NCBI GenBank assembly: GCA_017428215.1
Contig: JAFRRH010000014.1
Span: 74,112 to 119,231, forward strand
Direction: 5' to 3'
DNA length: 45,120 nt
DNA from: Selenomonadaceae bacterium
Lineage (GTDB): Bacteria > Bacillota > Negativicutes > Selenomonadales > Selenomonadaceae
Part shown: piece by piece, positions 16,582 to 23,957 of the stretch
Layout of the letters: the number at the start of each line of letters is the position of its first letter
Position numbering within the stretch: position 1 is the first letter of the stretch
Made by a program: the position numbers and the translations under genes
Notes under the pieces: model-generated
Seen by the model: only the letters and a program-made list of their open reading frames with translations
Told to the model about the DNA's origin: nothing
Databases searched by the model: none

Positions 16582-17238
16582 ATGTTTATTCGCAAGTTAA
16601 TAATTCTCGCTGAAAGTGCCAAGTATAATAATTTCTGCGTGGCGGGCGTCGACATTGATACGGGCAAATGGATTCGTCCCATTTCAGAAAAACCAGAGCT
16701 TGAAGAGGCTGTTCCGCTTGACGATTTAAAATATCCCGACGGAGCGCGAGTTGAACTTTTAGACGTAGTAGAAATAAAATTTTCCGACAGGTCGGCGAAC
16801 AACCCGATTCAGCCGGAAAATTTTTTTTATAACGAAAAATATTTTTGGCAGAAAGTTGACCGCGTAACGTTGCAAGAACTCATTGATAAGCGCGGATATG
16901 ATTTGCGCGATAAAATTTTTTTCAGTGACGAACGCTCAATCTTCGGCGCAGACGTGGAGAAAATTTCTGCTCGCGAATCTCTATTGCTTTTGCCTGTGGA
17001 AAATCTTTTTATATCGGTTGAGGACACCAAAGACCACAAAAAATTTTTTGCAGATTTCGACTATCGCGGCAAAAGGTTGTTGCGTTTCAGCGTCGGAGAT
17101 ATTACCGTTAGAAAAAAATTTGAGACGAACGACGCGGGGAAATATTTTTTCAAGGATAAAGCTACCGTTGTATTCAGCTTGACTAATCCTTTCCATGCAA
17201 ATTATCAGTGTTATAAAATGCTCGCTCAAATTTTCTAG
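16582..17238 (+). CDS. Dual OB-fold (DuOB-like) domain protein
   Basis: The 218-residue protein begins [23 protein letters not shown], followed by [18 protein letters not shown] and [20 protein letters not shown]. The CVAG...GKWIRP pattern resembles proteins annotated as dual OB-fold (DuOB) domains, which often accompany DUF488 proteins; this is recalled family knowledge, not a search. OB folds usually bind nucleic acid or nucleotides. No catalytic motif is visible. The partner relation with the DUF488 gene rests on adjacency (9 nt). Confidence 0.6.
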   Translation: MFIRKLIILAESAKYNNFCVAGVDIDTGKWIRPISEKPELEEAVPLDDLKYPDGARVELLDVVEIKFSDRSANNPIQPENFFYNEKYFWQKVDRVTLQELIDKRGYDLRDKIFFSDERSIFGADVEKISARESLLLLPVENLFISVEDTKDHKKFFADFDYRGKRLLRFSVGDITVRKKFETNDAGKYFFKDKATVVFSLTNPFHANYQCYKMLAQIF

Positions 17239-17255
17239 CCGCGCAGATAAGTTTA

Positions 17256-17264
17256 TGATACAAT
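17256..17264 (+). promoter_or_regulatory. Extended -10 promoter of chemoreceptor gene 1
   Basis: TGATACAAT (TG-N-TACAAT) lies just after the DuOB-like gene and about 30 bases before the chemoreceptor ATG. No clear -35 is seen. Confidence 0.45.
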
Positions 17265-17296
17265 GCAAAAAATTTATTCTTAAAGGAGATGCGCTA

Positions 17297-18982
17297 ATGA
17301 GTCTCAAAACAAAATCTATCTTAGCAGTAAACACAGTAATTGTTATCGTTTGTATATGCATGGGGATTATCGGCTACTTCCGCGCAGGTGAAGTTTTTGC
17401 GCAGGCTATGAAAATGAAAGCTTCTGCCGACGTGAAGGCATTGGCGGAAATTTTAAATTATCGTTTCGTGGGCGATTGGCATTTAAAAGACGGTTTACTT
17501 TATAAGGGCGAGCAACAATTCGACGGCGAGGAAAAAATCGTTGATGAGCTTAGCGGCGTTTGCAACGGAAAAGTTACAATTTTTAACGGCGACACCCGCG
17601 TTGCCACCACAGTTAAAGATTCTGCCGGAAATCGTCAAGTTGGCACTAAAGCTTCCGAATCTGTCATTGATAACGTTATAAATCAAGGAAAATTTTTTGT
17701 CGGCAAGGCTTCCGTCATGGGCGAAGATCATTACGCCGCTTATCAACCGCTAAAAGATACGACGGGCAAAACTATCGGTATGCTTTTTGTCGGTGTCAGC
17801 GTTCACGAAATGGACGACGTGATTGATAATTTAATTTTGTCGATTGCGCTGGCTGTCGTCGTGATTGTAATTATTTGCGGGCTGGCGTCGAACTTTTTTA
17901 TCGGTAAAATGGTTGGTCAACTTGATGAAGTCGTCGGCGCAGTTAAAAAAATTTCTAGCGGCAACCTCCGCATTGCAGATTTGGAAATTAAATCGAGCGA
18001 CGAAATTGGAATTTTGTCCGAAAATGTCAACGATATGAAAATTCGCCTCAAAAATCTTTTAACTAAAATCGCAGAGTGTTCAGAGCGCGTCGCGGCGTCC
18101 AGCGAGGAATTAACTGCCGGCACTCAACAGACTAACGAATCAATTACCGTCGTCGCACGAAATATGGACGTTTTAACCAACGGAACTATCGACCAAGAAC
18201 GCACGATTGTAACTTTGGAAGAAAAAATTCAAGATATGCACGAGCGTATGGACGACCTGCGCGGCACGGCTAAGGAAATGGAACAAATTGCCGTCGACAG
18301 CGCGAAAAATGCGGCTATCGGTAAAGAAAAAGTTGACGCCGCTATTGACGTAATGAAAAATATCGCCGAGCAAGTCAGCTCTTCCGCTCAAGTCGTCGGT
18401 GAACTCGGTAGACGTTCAAACGAAATCGGGCAAATCGTCGAAACTATTTCCGGTATCGCGGGGCAAACAAATCTTTTGGCACTCAATGCGGCTATCGAGG
18501 CGGCTCGCGCAGGTGAAAATGGCAGAGGTTTTTCTGTTGTCGCAGAGGAAGTTCGCAAGCTCGCTGAACAATCAAGCGTTGCCGCCGATAATATCGCAAA
18601 ACTTATCGCCACGATTCAAGCTGATACAACTTCCGCCGTTGAATCAATAGAGCAGGGCAATCAAAGCGTCAAGGAAGGCACTCAATCCGTTGCAGAGACG
18701 GGCAAGGCATTTGCGGATATTGAAATGCAAGCGGCTAAACTCAACACGAACGTTAGCAAAAGCCTGGATAATATCGCGGCGGTCGATACGAGCAATAAAG
18801 AAATACTATCTGCGGTCGGGCGCGTCAAAGAAATTGCTAATCTTTCAAATGATAATGCTAGCTCTGTCAGCGCGGCAACTCAAGAACAATCAGCTACTAT
18901 GCAGGAAGTTGCCGACGCCAGCAGAATTTTGGCGGAGCTTGCTAACGAAATGCAGGGCGAAGTTGCCCAGTTCAAACTTTAA
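17297..18982 (+). CDS. Methyl-accepting chemotaxis protein with Cache-type sensor domain
   Basis: From ATG 17297 (AAAGGAGAT site) the receptor has 561 residues. An N-terminal TM helix is followed by a periplasmic region of about 150 residues with a single-Cache pattern ([52 protein letters not shown]). A second TM ([21 protein letters not shown]), a HAMP domain and a C-terminal signalling domain follow, the last with the hairpin tip [32 protein letters not shown]... It senses a small ligand and signals through CheW/CheA. A similar reading frame continues upstream but has no start signals. The ABC ATPase gene follows 12 nt after the stop. Confidence 0.95.
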   Translation: MSLKTKSILAVNTVIVIVCICMGIIGYFRAGEVFAQAMKMKASADVKALAEILNYRFVGDWHLKDGLLYKGEQQFDGEEKIVDELSGVCNGKVTIFNGDTRVATTVKDSAGNRQVGTKASESVIDNVINQGKFFVGKASVMGEDHYAAYQPLKDTTGKTIGMLFVGVSVHEMDDVIDNLILSIALAVVVIVIICGLASNFFIGKMVGQLDEVVGAVKKISSGNLRIADLEIKSSDEIGILSENVNDMKIRLKNLLTKIAECSERVAASSEELTAGTQQTNESITVVARNMDVLTNGTIDQERTIVTLEEKIQDMHERMDDLRGTAKEMEQIAVDSAKNAAIGKEKVDAAIDVMKNIAEQVSSSAQVVGELGRRSNEIGQIVETISGIAGQTNLLALNAAIEAARAGENGRGFSVVAEEVRKLAEQSSVAADNIAKLIATIQADTTSAVESIEQGNQSVKEGTQSVAETGKAFADIEMQAAKLNTNVSKSLDNIAAVDTSNKEILSAVGRVKEIANLSNDNASSVSAATQEQSATMQEVADASRILAELANEMQGEVAQFKL

Positions 18983-18994
18983 GGAGAATTTCTC

Positions 18995-20338
18995 TTGGAT
19001 TTCGCAATAAAAGCTGAACACCTTACCAAAATTTATAAAATTTACGAGCGGGACATTGACAGACTTAAGGAAACGTTTCACCCGTTCCATAAACGTTACA
19101 GCAAAGATTTTTACGCGCTCAATGACGTTTCCTTTGAGATAAAACGTGGCGAAAATATTGGTCTCGTTGGCAAAAACGGCGCGGGCAAGTCTACGCTTTT
19201 AAAAATTATTACCGGCGTCCTCACTCCTAGCGGCGGCACTTTGGAAGTTAACGGGCGTATTGCGTCGCTTTTGGAATTGGGCGCGGGATTTAATCCGGAA
19301 ATGACGGGCGTCGAAAATATTTACATGAACGGACTTTTAATTGGTCACAGCCGCGAGATTATGGACGCCAAGATTGACGACATTATCGCTTTTGCTGATA
19401 TTGGCGACTTTATTAATCAGCCAGTTAAAACTTATTCGTCGGGCATGTTTGCAAGGTTGGCATTCGCGGTTAATGCTTTCGTTGAGCCGGATATTTTGAT
19501 TGTCGACGAGGCTTTAAGCGTGGGCGATGCATTTTTTCAAAGCAAGTGTATGGATAAAATGCGCTCGATGATAGCAGGCGGCGTCACGGTTATTTTTGTC
19601 AGCCACGATACTTTTGCCGTGAAAAATCTTTGTGAACGGGCTTTTTTAATGCAGAACGGAAAAATTTTAATGGACTCGTCCGCTAAAGAAGTCGTAGAAG
19701 TTTATCGCAATATGTTAGTTGAATCTCGCGGGGAATTGACCGGCGCACAAGCTCAATTCCAAAATAATCTCGCTGATAATCTGCGCGGCGAAAAAAAATT
19801 CGACAGCCAAAACTTTTCAGCCGAAAGTTTGGAGCGCGGCAAGGAAATTTTTATGAAAAACTCAACTTATCAACGAGGCGGCGACGGTCGCGCAATTTTT
19901 GATAACGTTCAGTTGCTGAATCTCGACGGCGAACTTATTAACGAAGTTATTTTCGGGCAAGAAGTTATTTTGCGCATGATTGTCCGCTTTAAAAGTTACG
20001 TGTCGTTTTTGGGCATGGGCTATCACATTCGCAACGCAACTGGAATTGATTTGGTGTACACTGATTCGCGCTTCAATGACACAAAAGCTATCGTTGACGG
20101 CAAGGCAGGCGAAGTCTACGTTATCGACTGGCAATTTAAAGTTGAATTGCGGCAGGAAATGTACGATATTGCTTGCGTTATCTCCTCGCCCGTCGATGAA
20201 ACGCTTAGTTCGGTCGAAATGTGCGATTTTGTTCCGTGCGCCGTCCAATTTAACGTCGTAAGCCCCAATCCTTACTTGAGTTTATCTGGCGGCTATGTTC
20301 ATTGGCACAACGACCTAAAAATTTGCCGCGTTAATTGA
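18995..20338 (+). CDS. Wzt/TagH-like polysaccharide-export ABC ATPase
   Basis: The 447-residue protein starts at TTG 18995 after AAGGAGAAT. Residues 1-245 form an ABC ATPase of the polysaccharide-export class: VGKNGAGKST, the YSSGMFARLAFAVNAF signature, ILIVDEALSVGDAFFQSKC and VSHD. A C-terminal region of about 160 residues (from roughly 290) with beta-rich sequence resembles the Wzt carbohydrate-binding domain that recognises the glycan's end. It would energise export of an O-antigen-like or teichoic-type polymer. No Wzm-type permease is present next to it, so it must pair with a permease elsewhere or be a relic. Confidence 0.87.
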   Translation: MDFAIKAEHLTKIYKIYERDIDRLKETFHPFHKRYSKDFYALNDVSFEIKRGENIGLVGKNGAGKSTLLKIITGVLTPSGGTLEVNGRIASLLELGAGFNPEMTGVENIYMNGLLIGHSREIMDAKIDDIIAFADIGDFINQPVKTYSSGMFARLAFAVNAFVEPDILIVDEALSVGDAFFQSKCMDKMRSMIAGGVTVIFVSHDTFAVKNLCERAFLMQNGKILMDSSAKEVVEVYRNMLVESRGELTGAQAQFQNNLADNLRGEKKFDSQNFSAESLERGKEIFMKNSTYQRGGDGRAIFDNVQLLNLDGELINEVIFGQEVILRMIVRFKSYVSFLGMGYHIRNATGIDLVYTDSRFNDTKAIVDGKAGEVYVIDWQFKVELRQEMYDIACVISSPVDETLSSVEMCDFVPCAVQFNVVSPNPYLSLSGGYVHWHNDLKICRVN

Positions 20339-20362
20339 AAAAAAATTTTTTTAGGGTATAAT
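20335..20362 (+). promoter_or_regulatory. Promoter of the vanW-like gene
   Basis: TTGAAA (20335-20340), 16 bases and TATAAT (20357-20362) immediately follow the ABC ATPase stop, about 30 bases before the GTG start. Confidence 0.7.
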
Positions 20363-20393
20363 AAGCTGAATAAAATATGGAGGCGAAATTTTT

Positions 20394-21671
20394 GTGGAGA
20401 CTTCGGAAGTTGAAAAGTTCAACATTAAAAATTTTCTCTCGACAAAGAGCGCGGCGGCGATTATTGCCTCAACTGTGGCAGTCGTCGGCGTTGGAGCAAT
20501 GGCTACTTCAAGTTCGATAGCGAGCGGCGATAAAGTTATGCTCGGCGTGCGTTCTGAAGGTCAACCTATTGGCGGGCTAAATAAAATCGACGCGGAAAAA
20601 TTCTTTACAAATGTTGCGGCTCAAAAAATGCACAAATTGACATTCCGATACGAGGGCGAAGAGTTTATCATTACGCCCGAAGAAATTAATTTGACTGCGC
20701 AAGTCGATAAGGCGACGCAAGAGGCTTTAAGTTACGGGCGCGGCGGCTCAATGCTCGGAAATTTCAATGACCAGATTAAATGTTTGCTCAACGGGCGCAA
20801 TGTTCAGCTTGCCGCTCAATACGATTCGACTTTGCTCGACGAAAAACTTAATGCCATTGCCGCGCAGATTAATCGCGACCCCGTCAACGCCGTTTGCAGA
20901 TTTTCGGGCGACGTGATTGAAAAAATTCCTGGTGTCATCGGCAAAAGATTAAACACTCAAGAGCTTGCTGAAAATTTGAAGACGCCGCTAACAACTTTGA
21001 ATTTGCCGACGGGAATTATCGACTTGAAGCCCGAAGAAATTCAACCGTTCATTACGACCGAAGATATTTCCGAAATTGATTCGGTTCTCGGCTCGTTTAG
21101 CACTTATTATTATCCCGGTGACAGAGGCGATAACATCTGGCTCGCTGCGAATTCCATTTCCAATAAAATTGTTAAACCGTCGTGGACTTTTTCCTTTAAT
21201 GACACGGTTGGTGAGCGAACTTGGGACGCGGGCTATAAAGTTGCGGGCGTGATTATCAACGGGCGACCTGCAGAGGATTACGGCGGCGGTGTTTGTCAAG
21301 TTAGCTCGACGCTTTACAACGCGGTTTTGCTCGCTGGACTTACTCCTACCGAACGCACGCCGCACTTTTATCAATCGACCTACGTCGCGCCGGGCAGAGA
21401 CGCCACAGTTGCCGACGGTTACCTCGATTTTAAATTCCGCAATGATTTTCCGCACAATGTCTATCTTATCGCGGAAGCTTACGGCTCAACTTTAAGCGTT
21501 TACGTTTTGGGCACAAAAGCGGATTTGGGCGGCGCGGACATTGCCATTGAGCGCGAAGGCTCGGATATGTCGCCGTCAATTTATCGCGTTTGGTACAGCG
21601 GCAACGACGTTATCCGTAGCGAATTCCTTCACACGGACGTTTACGAGACGCCCAAGCCTAGACAGGATTAG
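20394..21671 (+). CDS. VanW family protein with putative peptidoglycan-binding domain
   Basis: The 425-residue protein begins with GTG after GGAGGCG. A hydrophobic helix at about residues 13-35 anchors it to the inner membrane. A YoaR-like putative peptidoglycan-binding region spans about 60-215, and a VanW domain follows with SWTFSFNDTVGERTWDAGYK, YGGGVCQVSSTLYNAVLLAGL and ERTPHFYQSTYVAPGRDATV. VanW proteins occur in some vancomycin-resistance clusters but also widely as housekeeping envelope proteins. There is no vanHAX context here, so a resistance role should not be inferred. Confidence 0.9.
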   Translation: METSEVEKFNIKNFLSTKSAAAIIASTVAVVGVGAMATSSSIASGDKVMLGVRSEGQPIGGLNKIDAEKFFTNVAAQKMHKLTFRYEGEEFIITPEEINLTAQVDKATQEALSYGRGGSMLGNFNDQIKCLLNGRNVQLAAQYDSTLLDEKLNAIAAQINRDPVNAVCRFSGDVIEKIPGVIGKRLNTQELAENLKTPLTTLNLPTGIIDLKPEEIQPFITTEDISEIDSVLGSFSTYYYPGDRGDNIWLAANSISNKIVKPSWTFSFNDTVGERTWDAGYKVAGVIINGRPAEDYGGGVCQVSSTLYNAVLLAGLTPTERTPHFYQSTYVAPGRDATVADGYLDFKFRNDFPHNVYLIAEAYGSTLSVYVLGTKADLGGADIAIEREGSDMSPSIYRVWYSGNDVIRSEFLHTDVYETPKPRQD

Positions 21672-21682
21672 GAGTGATTAAT

Positions 21683-22708
21683 TTGAGTAAAAAAGTAGCC
21701 GTAGCCATGAGCGGAGGTGTTGACAGCTCGTTGACTGCGGCACTTTTGCTTGAACGCGGCTTTGAAGTCATTGGAATCACCATGAAACTCAATTCCGACG
21801 AAAAAAATATTCTCGACGCTCAAAAAGTTTGCGAACACTTAGGAATAAATCACTACGTCGCCGATTTTAGAAAAATTTTTCGTGACAAGGTAGAGAATTA
21901 TTTTGTAGCTGAATATCTGCGCGGGCGAACGCCTAATCCTTGCGTCCGTTGCAATCGGGAAATTAAATTCGGAGCGTTGTTTGACTTTGCAAACGATTTG
22001 TGCGCAGATTTTTTTTCAACGGGGCATTATGCGCGGATTATTTTTGAGGACGGACGCTTTAAATTAAAAAAAGCCGTCGACGCTAAAAAAGACCAATCTT
22101 ACGTACTCTACAACTTGACAACAGAGAAACTTTCTAAAATTATTTTACCGCTCGGAGAATTTTCTAAAGTTGAAACGCGAAGATTAGCCGATAAATTAAA
22201 TTTGCCCGTTGCAGATAAACCTGACAGCCAAGAAATTTGTTTCGTGCCCGATGACGACTACAAAAATTTTATTTTAAGTCGCGAGCCAGCCGCGCAAGCG
22301 TTGCAATCGGGAAAAATTGTTGATTCAAGCGGAAAAGTTTTGGGCAATCACAATGGCGTAGCGAATTACACAATCGGACAGCGAAAAGGTTTAGGGATAG
22401 CCGCGCCTCAACCGCTTTACGTGACGAAACTCGACGTTATAAATAAAAAAGTCGTCATCGATACTAACGATAAACTTTTTACTAAAAATTTGACGGCACA
22501 CGACGCACACTGGATTTATAAACCGAACTTGCCGAAAACTTTAGCCGCAAAAATTCGTTACGGCTCGAAATTTTCAGAGTGTACAGTTGCAGAGGAAGAA
22601 AATTTTTTGCGTGTTGAATTTTTAGAGCCGCAACGAGCGATAACGCCTGGTCAATCGATAGTTTTCTACGACGGTGACGAAGTTTTAGGCGGCGCGATTA
22701 TTGATTAA
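21683..22708 (+). CDS. mnmA: tRNA 2-thiouridylase
   Basis: The start taken is TTG 21683, eight bases after AGGAG, giving 341 residues; a GTG at 21674 lies inside the ribosome site. Motifs are the PP-loop VAMSGGVDSSLTAALL, NPCVRCNREIKFGALFD with the first catalytic Cys, FSTGHYARI, KDQSYVLYNLT and PDSQEICFVPDDDY with the second Cys. It thiolates U34 of tRNA Lys/Glu/Gln. It is translated close behind vanW. Confidence 0.96.
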   Translation: MSKKVAVAMSGGVDSSLTAALLLERGFEVIGITMKLNSDEKNILDAQKVCEHLGINHYVADFRKIFRDKVENYFVAEYLRGRTPNPCVRCNREIKFGALFDFANDLCADFFSTGHYARIIFEDGRFKLKKAVDAKKDQSYVLYNLTTEKLSKIILPLGEFSKVETRRLADKLNLPVADKPDSQEICFVPDDDYKNFILSREPAAQALQSGKIVDSSGKVLGNHNGVANYTIGQRKGLGIAAPQPLYVTKLDVINKKVVIDTNDKLFTKNLTAHDAHWIYKPNLPKTLAAKIRYGSKFSECTVAEEENFLRVEFLEPQRAITPGQSIVFYDGDEVLGGAIID

Positions 22709-22712
22709 CTAC

Positions 22713-22741
22713 TTGAAAAAATTTTTCTCATTGATTATAAT
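22713..22741 (+). promoter_or_regulatory. Plus-strand promoter of unit A
   Basis: TTGAAA (22713-22718), 17 bases, TATAAT (22736-22741), directly after mnmA. It would start an RNA antisense to the unit A peptide mRNA. Confidence 0.65.
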
Positions 22742-22747
22742 TTATTT

Positions 22748-22888
22748 GCTTAAAAAACAAAAATGCCCCGCGAACTTGCGAGGCGAAGATTGCTTGAAGG
22801 CGGTTTAGCCCCTCATATATAGGTTGAAATAAGGATTAAAAGTAGAAACAACCGCTTAGCTTGGCAGGGCTTAGGCGGCTGTTTTCGT
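22748..22888 (+). ncRNA. Candidate antisense (antitoxin-like) RNA, unit A
   Basis: The RNA would run from the TATAAT promoter to a hairpin CCGCTTAG...TTAGGCGG followed by CTGTTTTCG (22852-22886). It covers the last codons and the whole 3' part of the peptide mRNA on the other strand. A second, weaker promoter inside the unit (TTGAAG 22794, TATATA 22816) could give a shorter form of about 60 nt. Ends are approximate. Confidence 0.5.
22752..22784 (-). terminator. Terminator of peptide mRNA, unit A
   Basis: On the reverse strand GCCTCGC-AAGTTC-GCGGGGC is followed by ATTTTTGTTTTTT. Confidence 0.75.
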
Positions 22889-22945
22889 TAATGCCCAGAG
22901 GATTATCGGTACAAGAATTGTAATCCTAATGATAATCTTAAACAT
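22871..22945 (-). CDS. Hydrophobic 24-residue peptide, unit A (type I toxin-like)
   Basis: The ATG at 22945 follows GGGGGTGGAG. The peptide begins MFKIIIRITILVPI and ends TKTAA: one predicted membrane helix with a basic N-terminus and a short polar tail, the usual make-up of type I toxins. The ribosome site is paired in a CCCCC-AGAAA-GGGGG hairpin in the mRNA. The copy in unit B differs by one silent ATT/ATC change, which supports coding. The stop lies in the segment shared with the antisense RNA. Activity as a toxin is inferred, not shown. Confidence 0.65.
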   Translation of the reverse strand: MFKIIIRITILVPIILWALTKTAA

Positions 22946-23018
22946 TAGCTCCACCCCCTTTCTGGGGGCTTTTCTCGGATTAAAACCGCCTTTTGCCGCT
23001 TAGGCATCAAGCACGATA

Positions 23019-23047
23019 ATTATAAAGCATAAGTCGTCGAATTTCAA
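23019..23047 (-). promoter_or_regulatory. Peptide promoter, unit A
   Basis: Reverse strand TTGAAA (23047-23042), 17 bases, TATAAT (23024-23019); near-consensus. Confidence 0.8.
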
Positions 23048-23071
23048 GGCATTTTCATTTTAACAAACTTC

Positions 23072-23100
23072 TTGCAAAAAATTTCTACGCCGGTTATAAT
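23072..23100 (+). promoter_or_regulatory. Plus-strand promoter of unit B
   Basis: TTGCAA (23072-23077), 17 bases, TATAAT (23095-23100), placed as in unit A. Confidence 0.65.
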
Positions 23101-23106
23101 TTCAAC

Positions 23107-23249
23107 GTAAACAAAAATGCCCCGCGAATTTGCGAGGCGAAGATTGCTTGAAGGCGGTTTAGCCCCTCATATGTAGCTTAGTGAAGTAAAAAATCTTTGA
23201 AACATAGATTCAGCCGCTACGCCCTGGGAAGCTTAGGCGGCTGTTTTCG
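23107..23249 (+). ncRNA. Candidate antisense RNA, unit B
   Basis: Same layout as unit A. The 3' hairpin is stronger here: CAGCCGC (23211) pairs with GCGGCTG before TTTTCG. The middle of the RNA (about 23178-23210) differs from unit A, so the copies may be separately specific. Ends are approximate. Confidence 0.5.
23113..23138 (-). terminator. Terminator of peptide mRNA, unit B
   Basis: Reverse strand GCCTCGC / GCGGGGC stem followed by ATTTTTG. Confidence 0.75.
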
Positions 23250-23307
23250 TTAATGCCCAGAGGATTATCGGTACAAGGATTGTAATCCTAATGATAATCT
23301 TAAACAT
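23233..23307 (-). CDS. Hydrophobic 24-residue peptide, unit B (type I toxin-like)
   Basis: The amino-acid sequence is identical to the unit A peptide, with one synonymous base change (ATC for ATT). It has the same GGGGGTGGAG ribosome site within a CCCCC/GGGGG hairpin and the same promoter 75-100 bases upstream. Role as for unit A. Confidence 0.65.
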   Translation of the reverse strand: MFKIIIRITILVPIILWALTKTAA

Positions 23308-23380
23308 TAACTCCACCCCCTTTCTGGGGGCTTTTCTCGGATTAAAACCGCCTTTTGCCGCTTAGGCATCAAGCACGATA

Positions 23381-23409
23381 ATTATAAAGCATAAGTCGTC
23401 GAATTTCAA
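23381..23409 (-). promoter_or_regulatory. Peptide promoter, unit B
   Basis: Reverse strand TTGAAA (23409-23404), 17 bases, TATAAT (23386-23381), identical to unit A. Confidence 0.8.
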
Positions 23410-23433
23410 GGCATTTTCATTTTAACAAACTTC

Positions 23434-23462
23434 TTGCAAAAAATTTCTATGCCGGTTATAAT
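23434..23462 (+). promoter_or_regulatory. Plus-strand promoter of unit C
   Basis: TTGCAA (23434-23439), 17 bases, TATAAT (23457-23462). Confidence 0.6.
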
Positions 23463-23468
23463 TTCAAC

Positions 23469-23598
23469 GTAAACAAAATGCCCCGCGAGTTTGCGAGGCG
23501 AGATTGCTTGAAGGCGGTTTAGCCCCTCATATATACAAATCAGACTAAGGTAAAGCTAAGAACAGTCGCTAGCCGTGCTGGGCTTAGGCGGCAAAAAA
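23469..23598 (+). ncRNA. Orphan antisense-like RNA, unit C
   Basis: Unit C keeps the plus-strand promoter, the unit's left half and the first part of the terminal hairpin (CAGTCGCTAGCC...GCTTAGGCGGC), but breaks off at 23592 where unit D begins with AAAAAAGTGCCCC. The peptide gene is missing. The RNA would be an antitoxin without a cognate toxin, or could act on the neighbours' mRNAs. Ends are approximate. Confidence 0.4.
23474..23500 (-). terminator. Terminator-like hairpin, unit C
   Basis: Reverse strand GCCTCGC-AAACTC-GCGGGGC followed by ATTTTG. It has no peptide gene of its own and could act as back-up to unit D. Confidence 0.55.
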
Positions 23599-23620
23599 GT
23601 GCCCCGTTGATTTACGGGGC
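23593..23620 (-). terminator. Terminator of peptide mRNA, unit D
   Basis: Reverse strand perfect stem GCCCCGT / ACGGGGC followed by CTTTTTT. Confidence 0.8.
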
Positions 23621-23649
23621 GAAATGTGCTTGTAAACGGTCTAGCCCTC

Positions 23650-23723
23650 ATAAAAGAGACTATATCTACTGTGGAATAAAAACTTCAGTCGCCGTGCTTT
23701 GGTAGAGCTTAGGCGGCTGTTTT
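23650..23723 (+). ncRNA. Candidate antisense RNA, unit D
   Basis: A hairpin CAGTCGCC (23685) / GGCGGCTG followed by TTTTG marks the 3' end of a plus-strand RNA overlapping the unit D peptide gene. The promoter is poor (TTGTAA at about 23630, TAAAAG at about 23651), so it may depend on read-through from unit C. The start is a guess. Confidence 0.35.
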
Positions 23724-23789
23724 GCTCAGTATCAGCAGAATTGCTCCTGCGATAATTGTCACGCGCACAATGAACTTGATAACGCGCAT
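23709..23789 (-). CDS. Hydrophobic 26-residue peptide, unit D (diverged type I toxin-like)
   Basis: The ATG at 23789 follows GGGGGTGAGG. The peptide starts MRVIKFIVRVTIIAGAILL and ends in the same SKTAA-type tail as units A and B, while most inner residues differ by conservative hydrophobic changes. The ribosome site is closed by a CCCTC-GAAA-GGGGG hairpin with a GNRA-type loop. Conserved layout with diverged sequence argues that the peptide is selected. Confidence 0.62.
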   Translation of the reverse strand: MRVIKFIVRVTIIAGAILLILSKTAA

Positions 23790-23857
23790 ATCCTCACCCC
23801 CTTTCGAGGGCTTTGGTCTCAGACCGCCTTGCCGCTTTTGGCAACAAGCACAGAATA

Positions 23858-23886
23858 ATTATAAAGCATAAGTCGTCGAATTTCAA
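23858..23886 (-). promoter_or_regulatory. Peptide promoter, unit D
   Basis: Reverse strand TTGAAA (23886-23881), 17 bases, TATAAT (23863-23858). Confidence 0.75.
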
Positions 23887-23909
23887 GGCGGCTTCATTTT
23901 TTTTACATG

Positions 23910-23938
23910 TTGAAAAATTTTTGAGCGGTGATTATACT
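23910..23938 (+). promoter_or_regulatory. Promoter of the SbmA/YddA-type ABC transporter
   Basis: TTGAAA (23910-23915), 17 bases, TATACT (23933-23938), then GGAGGT at 23945. Confidence 0.7.
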
Positions 23939-23957
23939 TGCGGCGGAGGTGTTTTAT

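Larger units (their letters stand above)
22713..23886. repeat. Tandem array of four type I toxin-antitoxin-like units
   Basis: This 1.2-kb gap between mnmA and the ABC transporter is built of four related units: A (22713-23071), B (23072-23433), C (23434-23592, truncated) and D (23593-23886, diverged). A and B repeat with a 362-bp period and are nearly identical. A complete unit holds, on the plus strand, a promoter and a short RNA ending in a GC-rich hairpin with a TTTT run. On the minus strand it holds a TTGAAA-N17-TATAAT promoter, a leader with a CCCCC/GGGGG hairpin over the ribosome site, a 24-26-codon hydrophobic peptide gene and a terminator. The two RNAs converge and overlap. Confidence 0.85.

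Noticed and set aside
20394..21671. Vancomycin-resistance gene
   Set aside because: VanW-domain proteins are widespread envelope proteins, and no vanH/A/X/R/S genes are nearby.
22763..22823. Short plus-strand frames starting ATGCCCCGCG in units A and B of the array
   Set aside because: They have no ribosome site, overlap the terminator stem of the opposite mRNA, and the frame is lost in unit C; they look like by-products of the repeat.
22713..23886. CRISPR array
   Set aside because: The repeats are hundreds of bases long with promoters and peptide frames inside; there are no 25-40-bp repeats with regular spacers and no cas genes.
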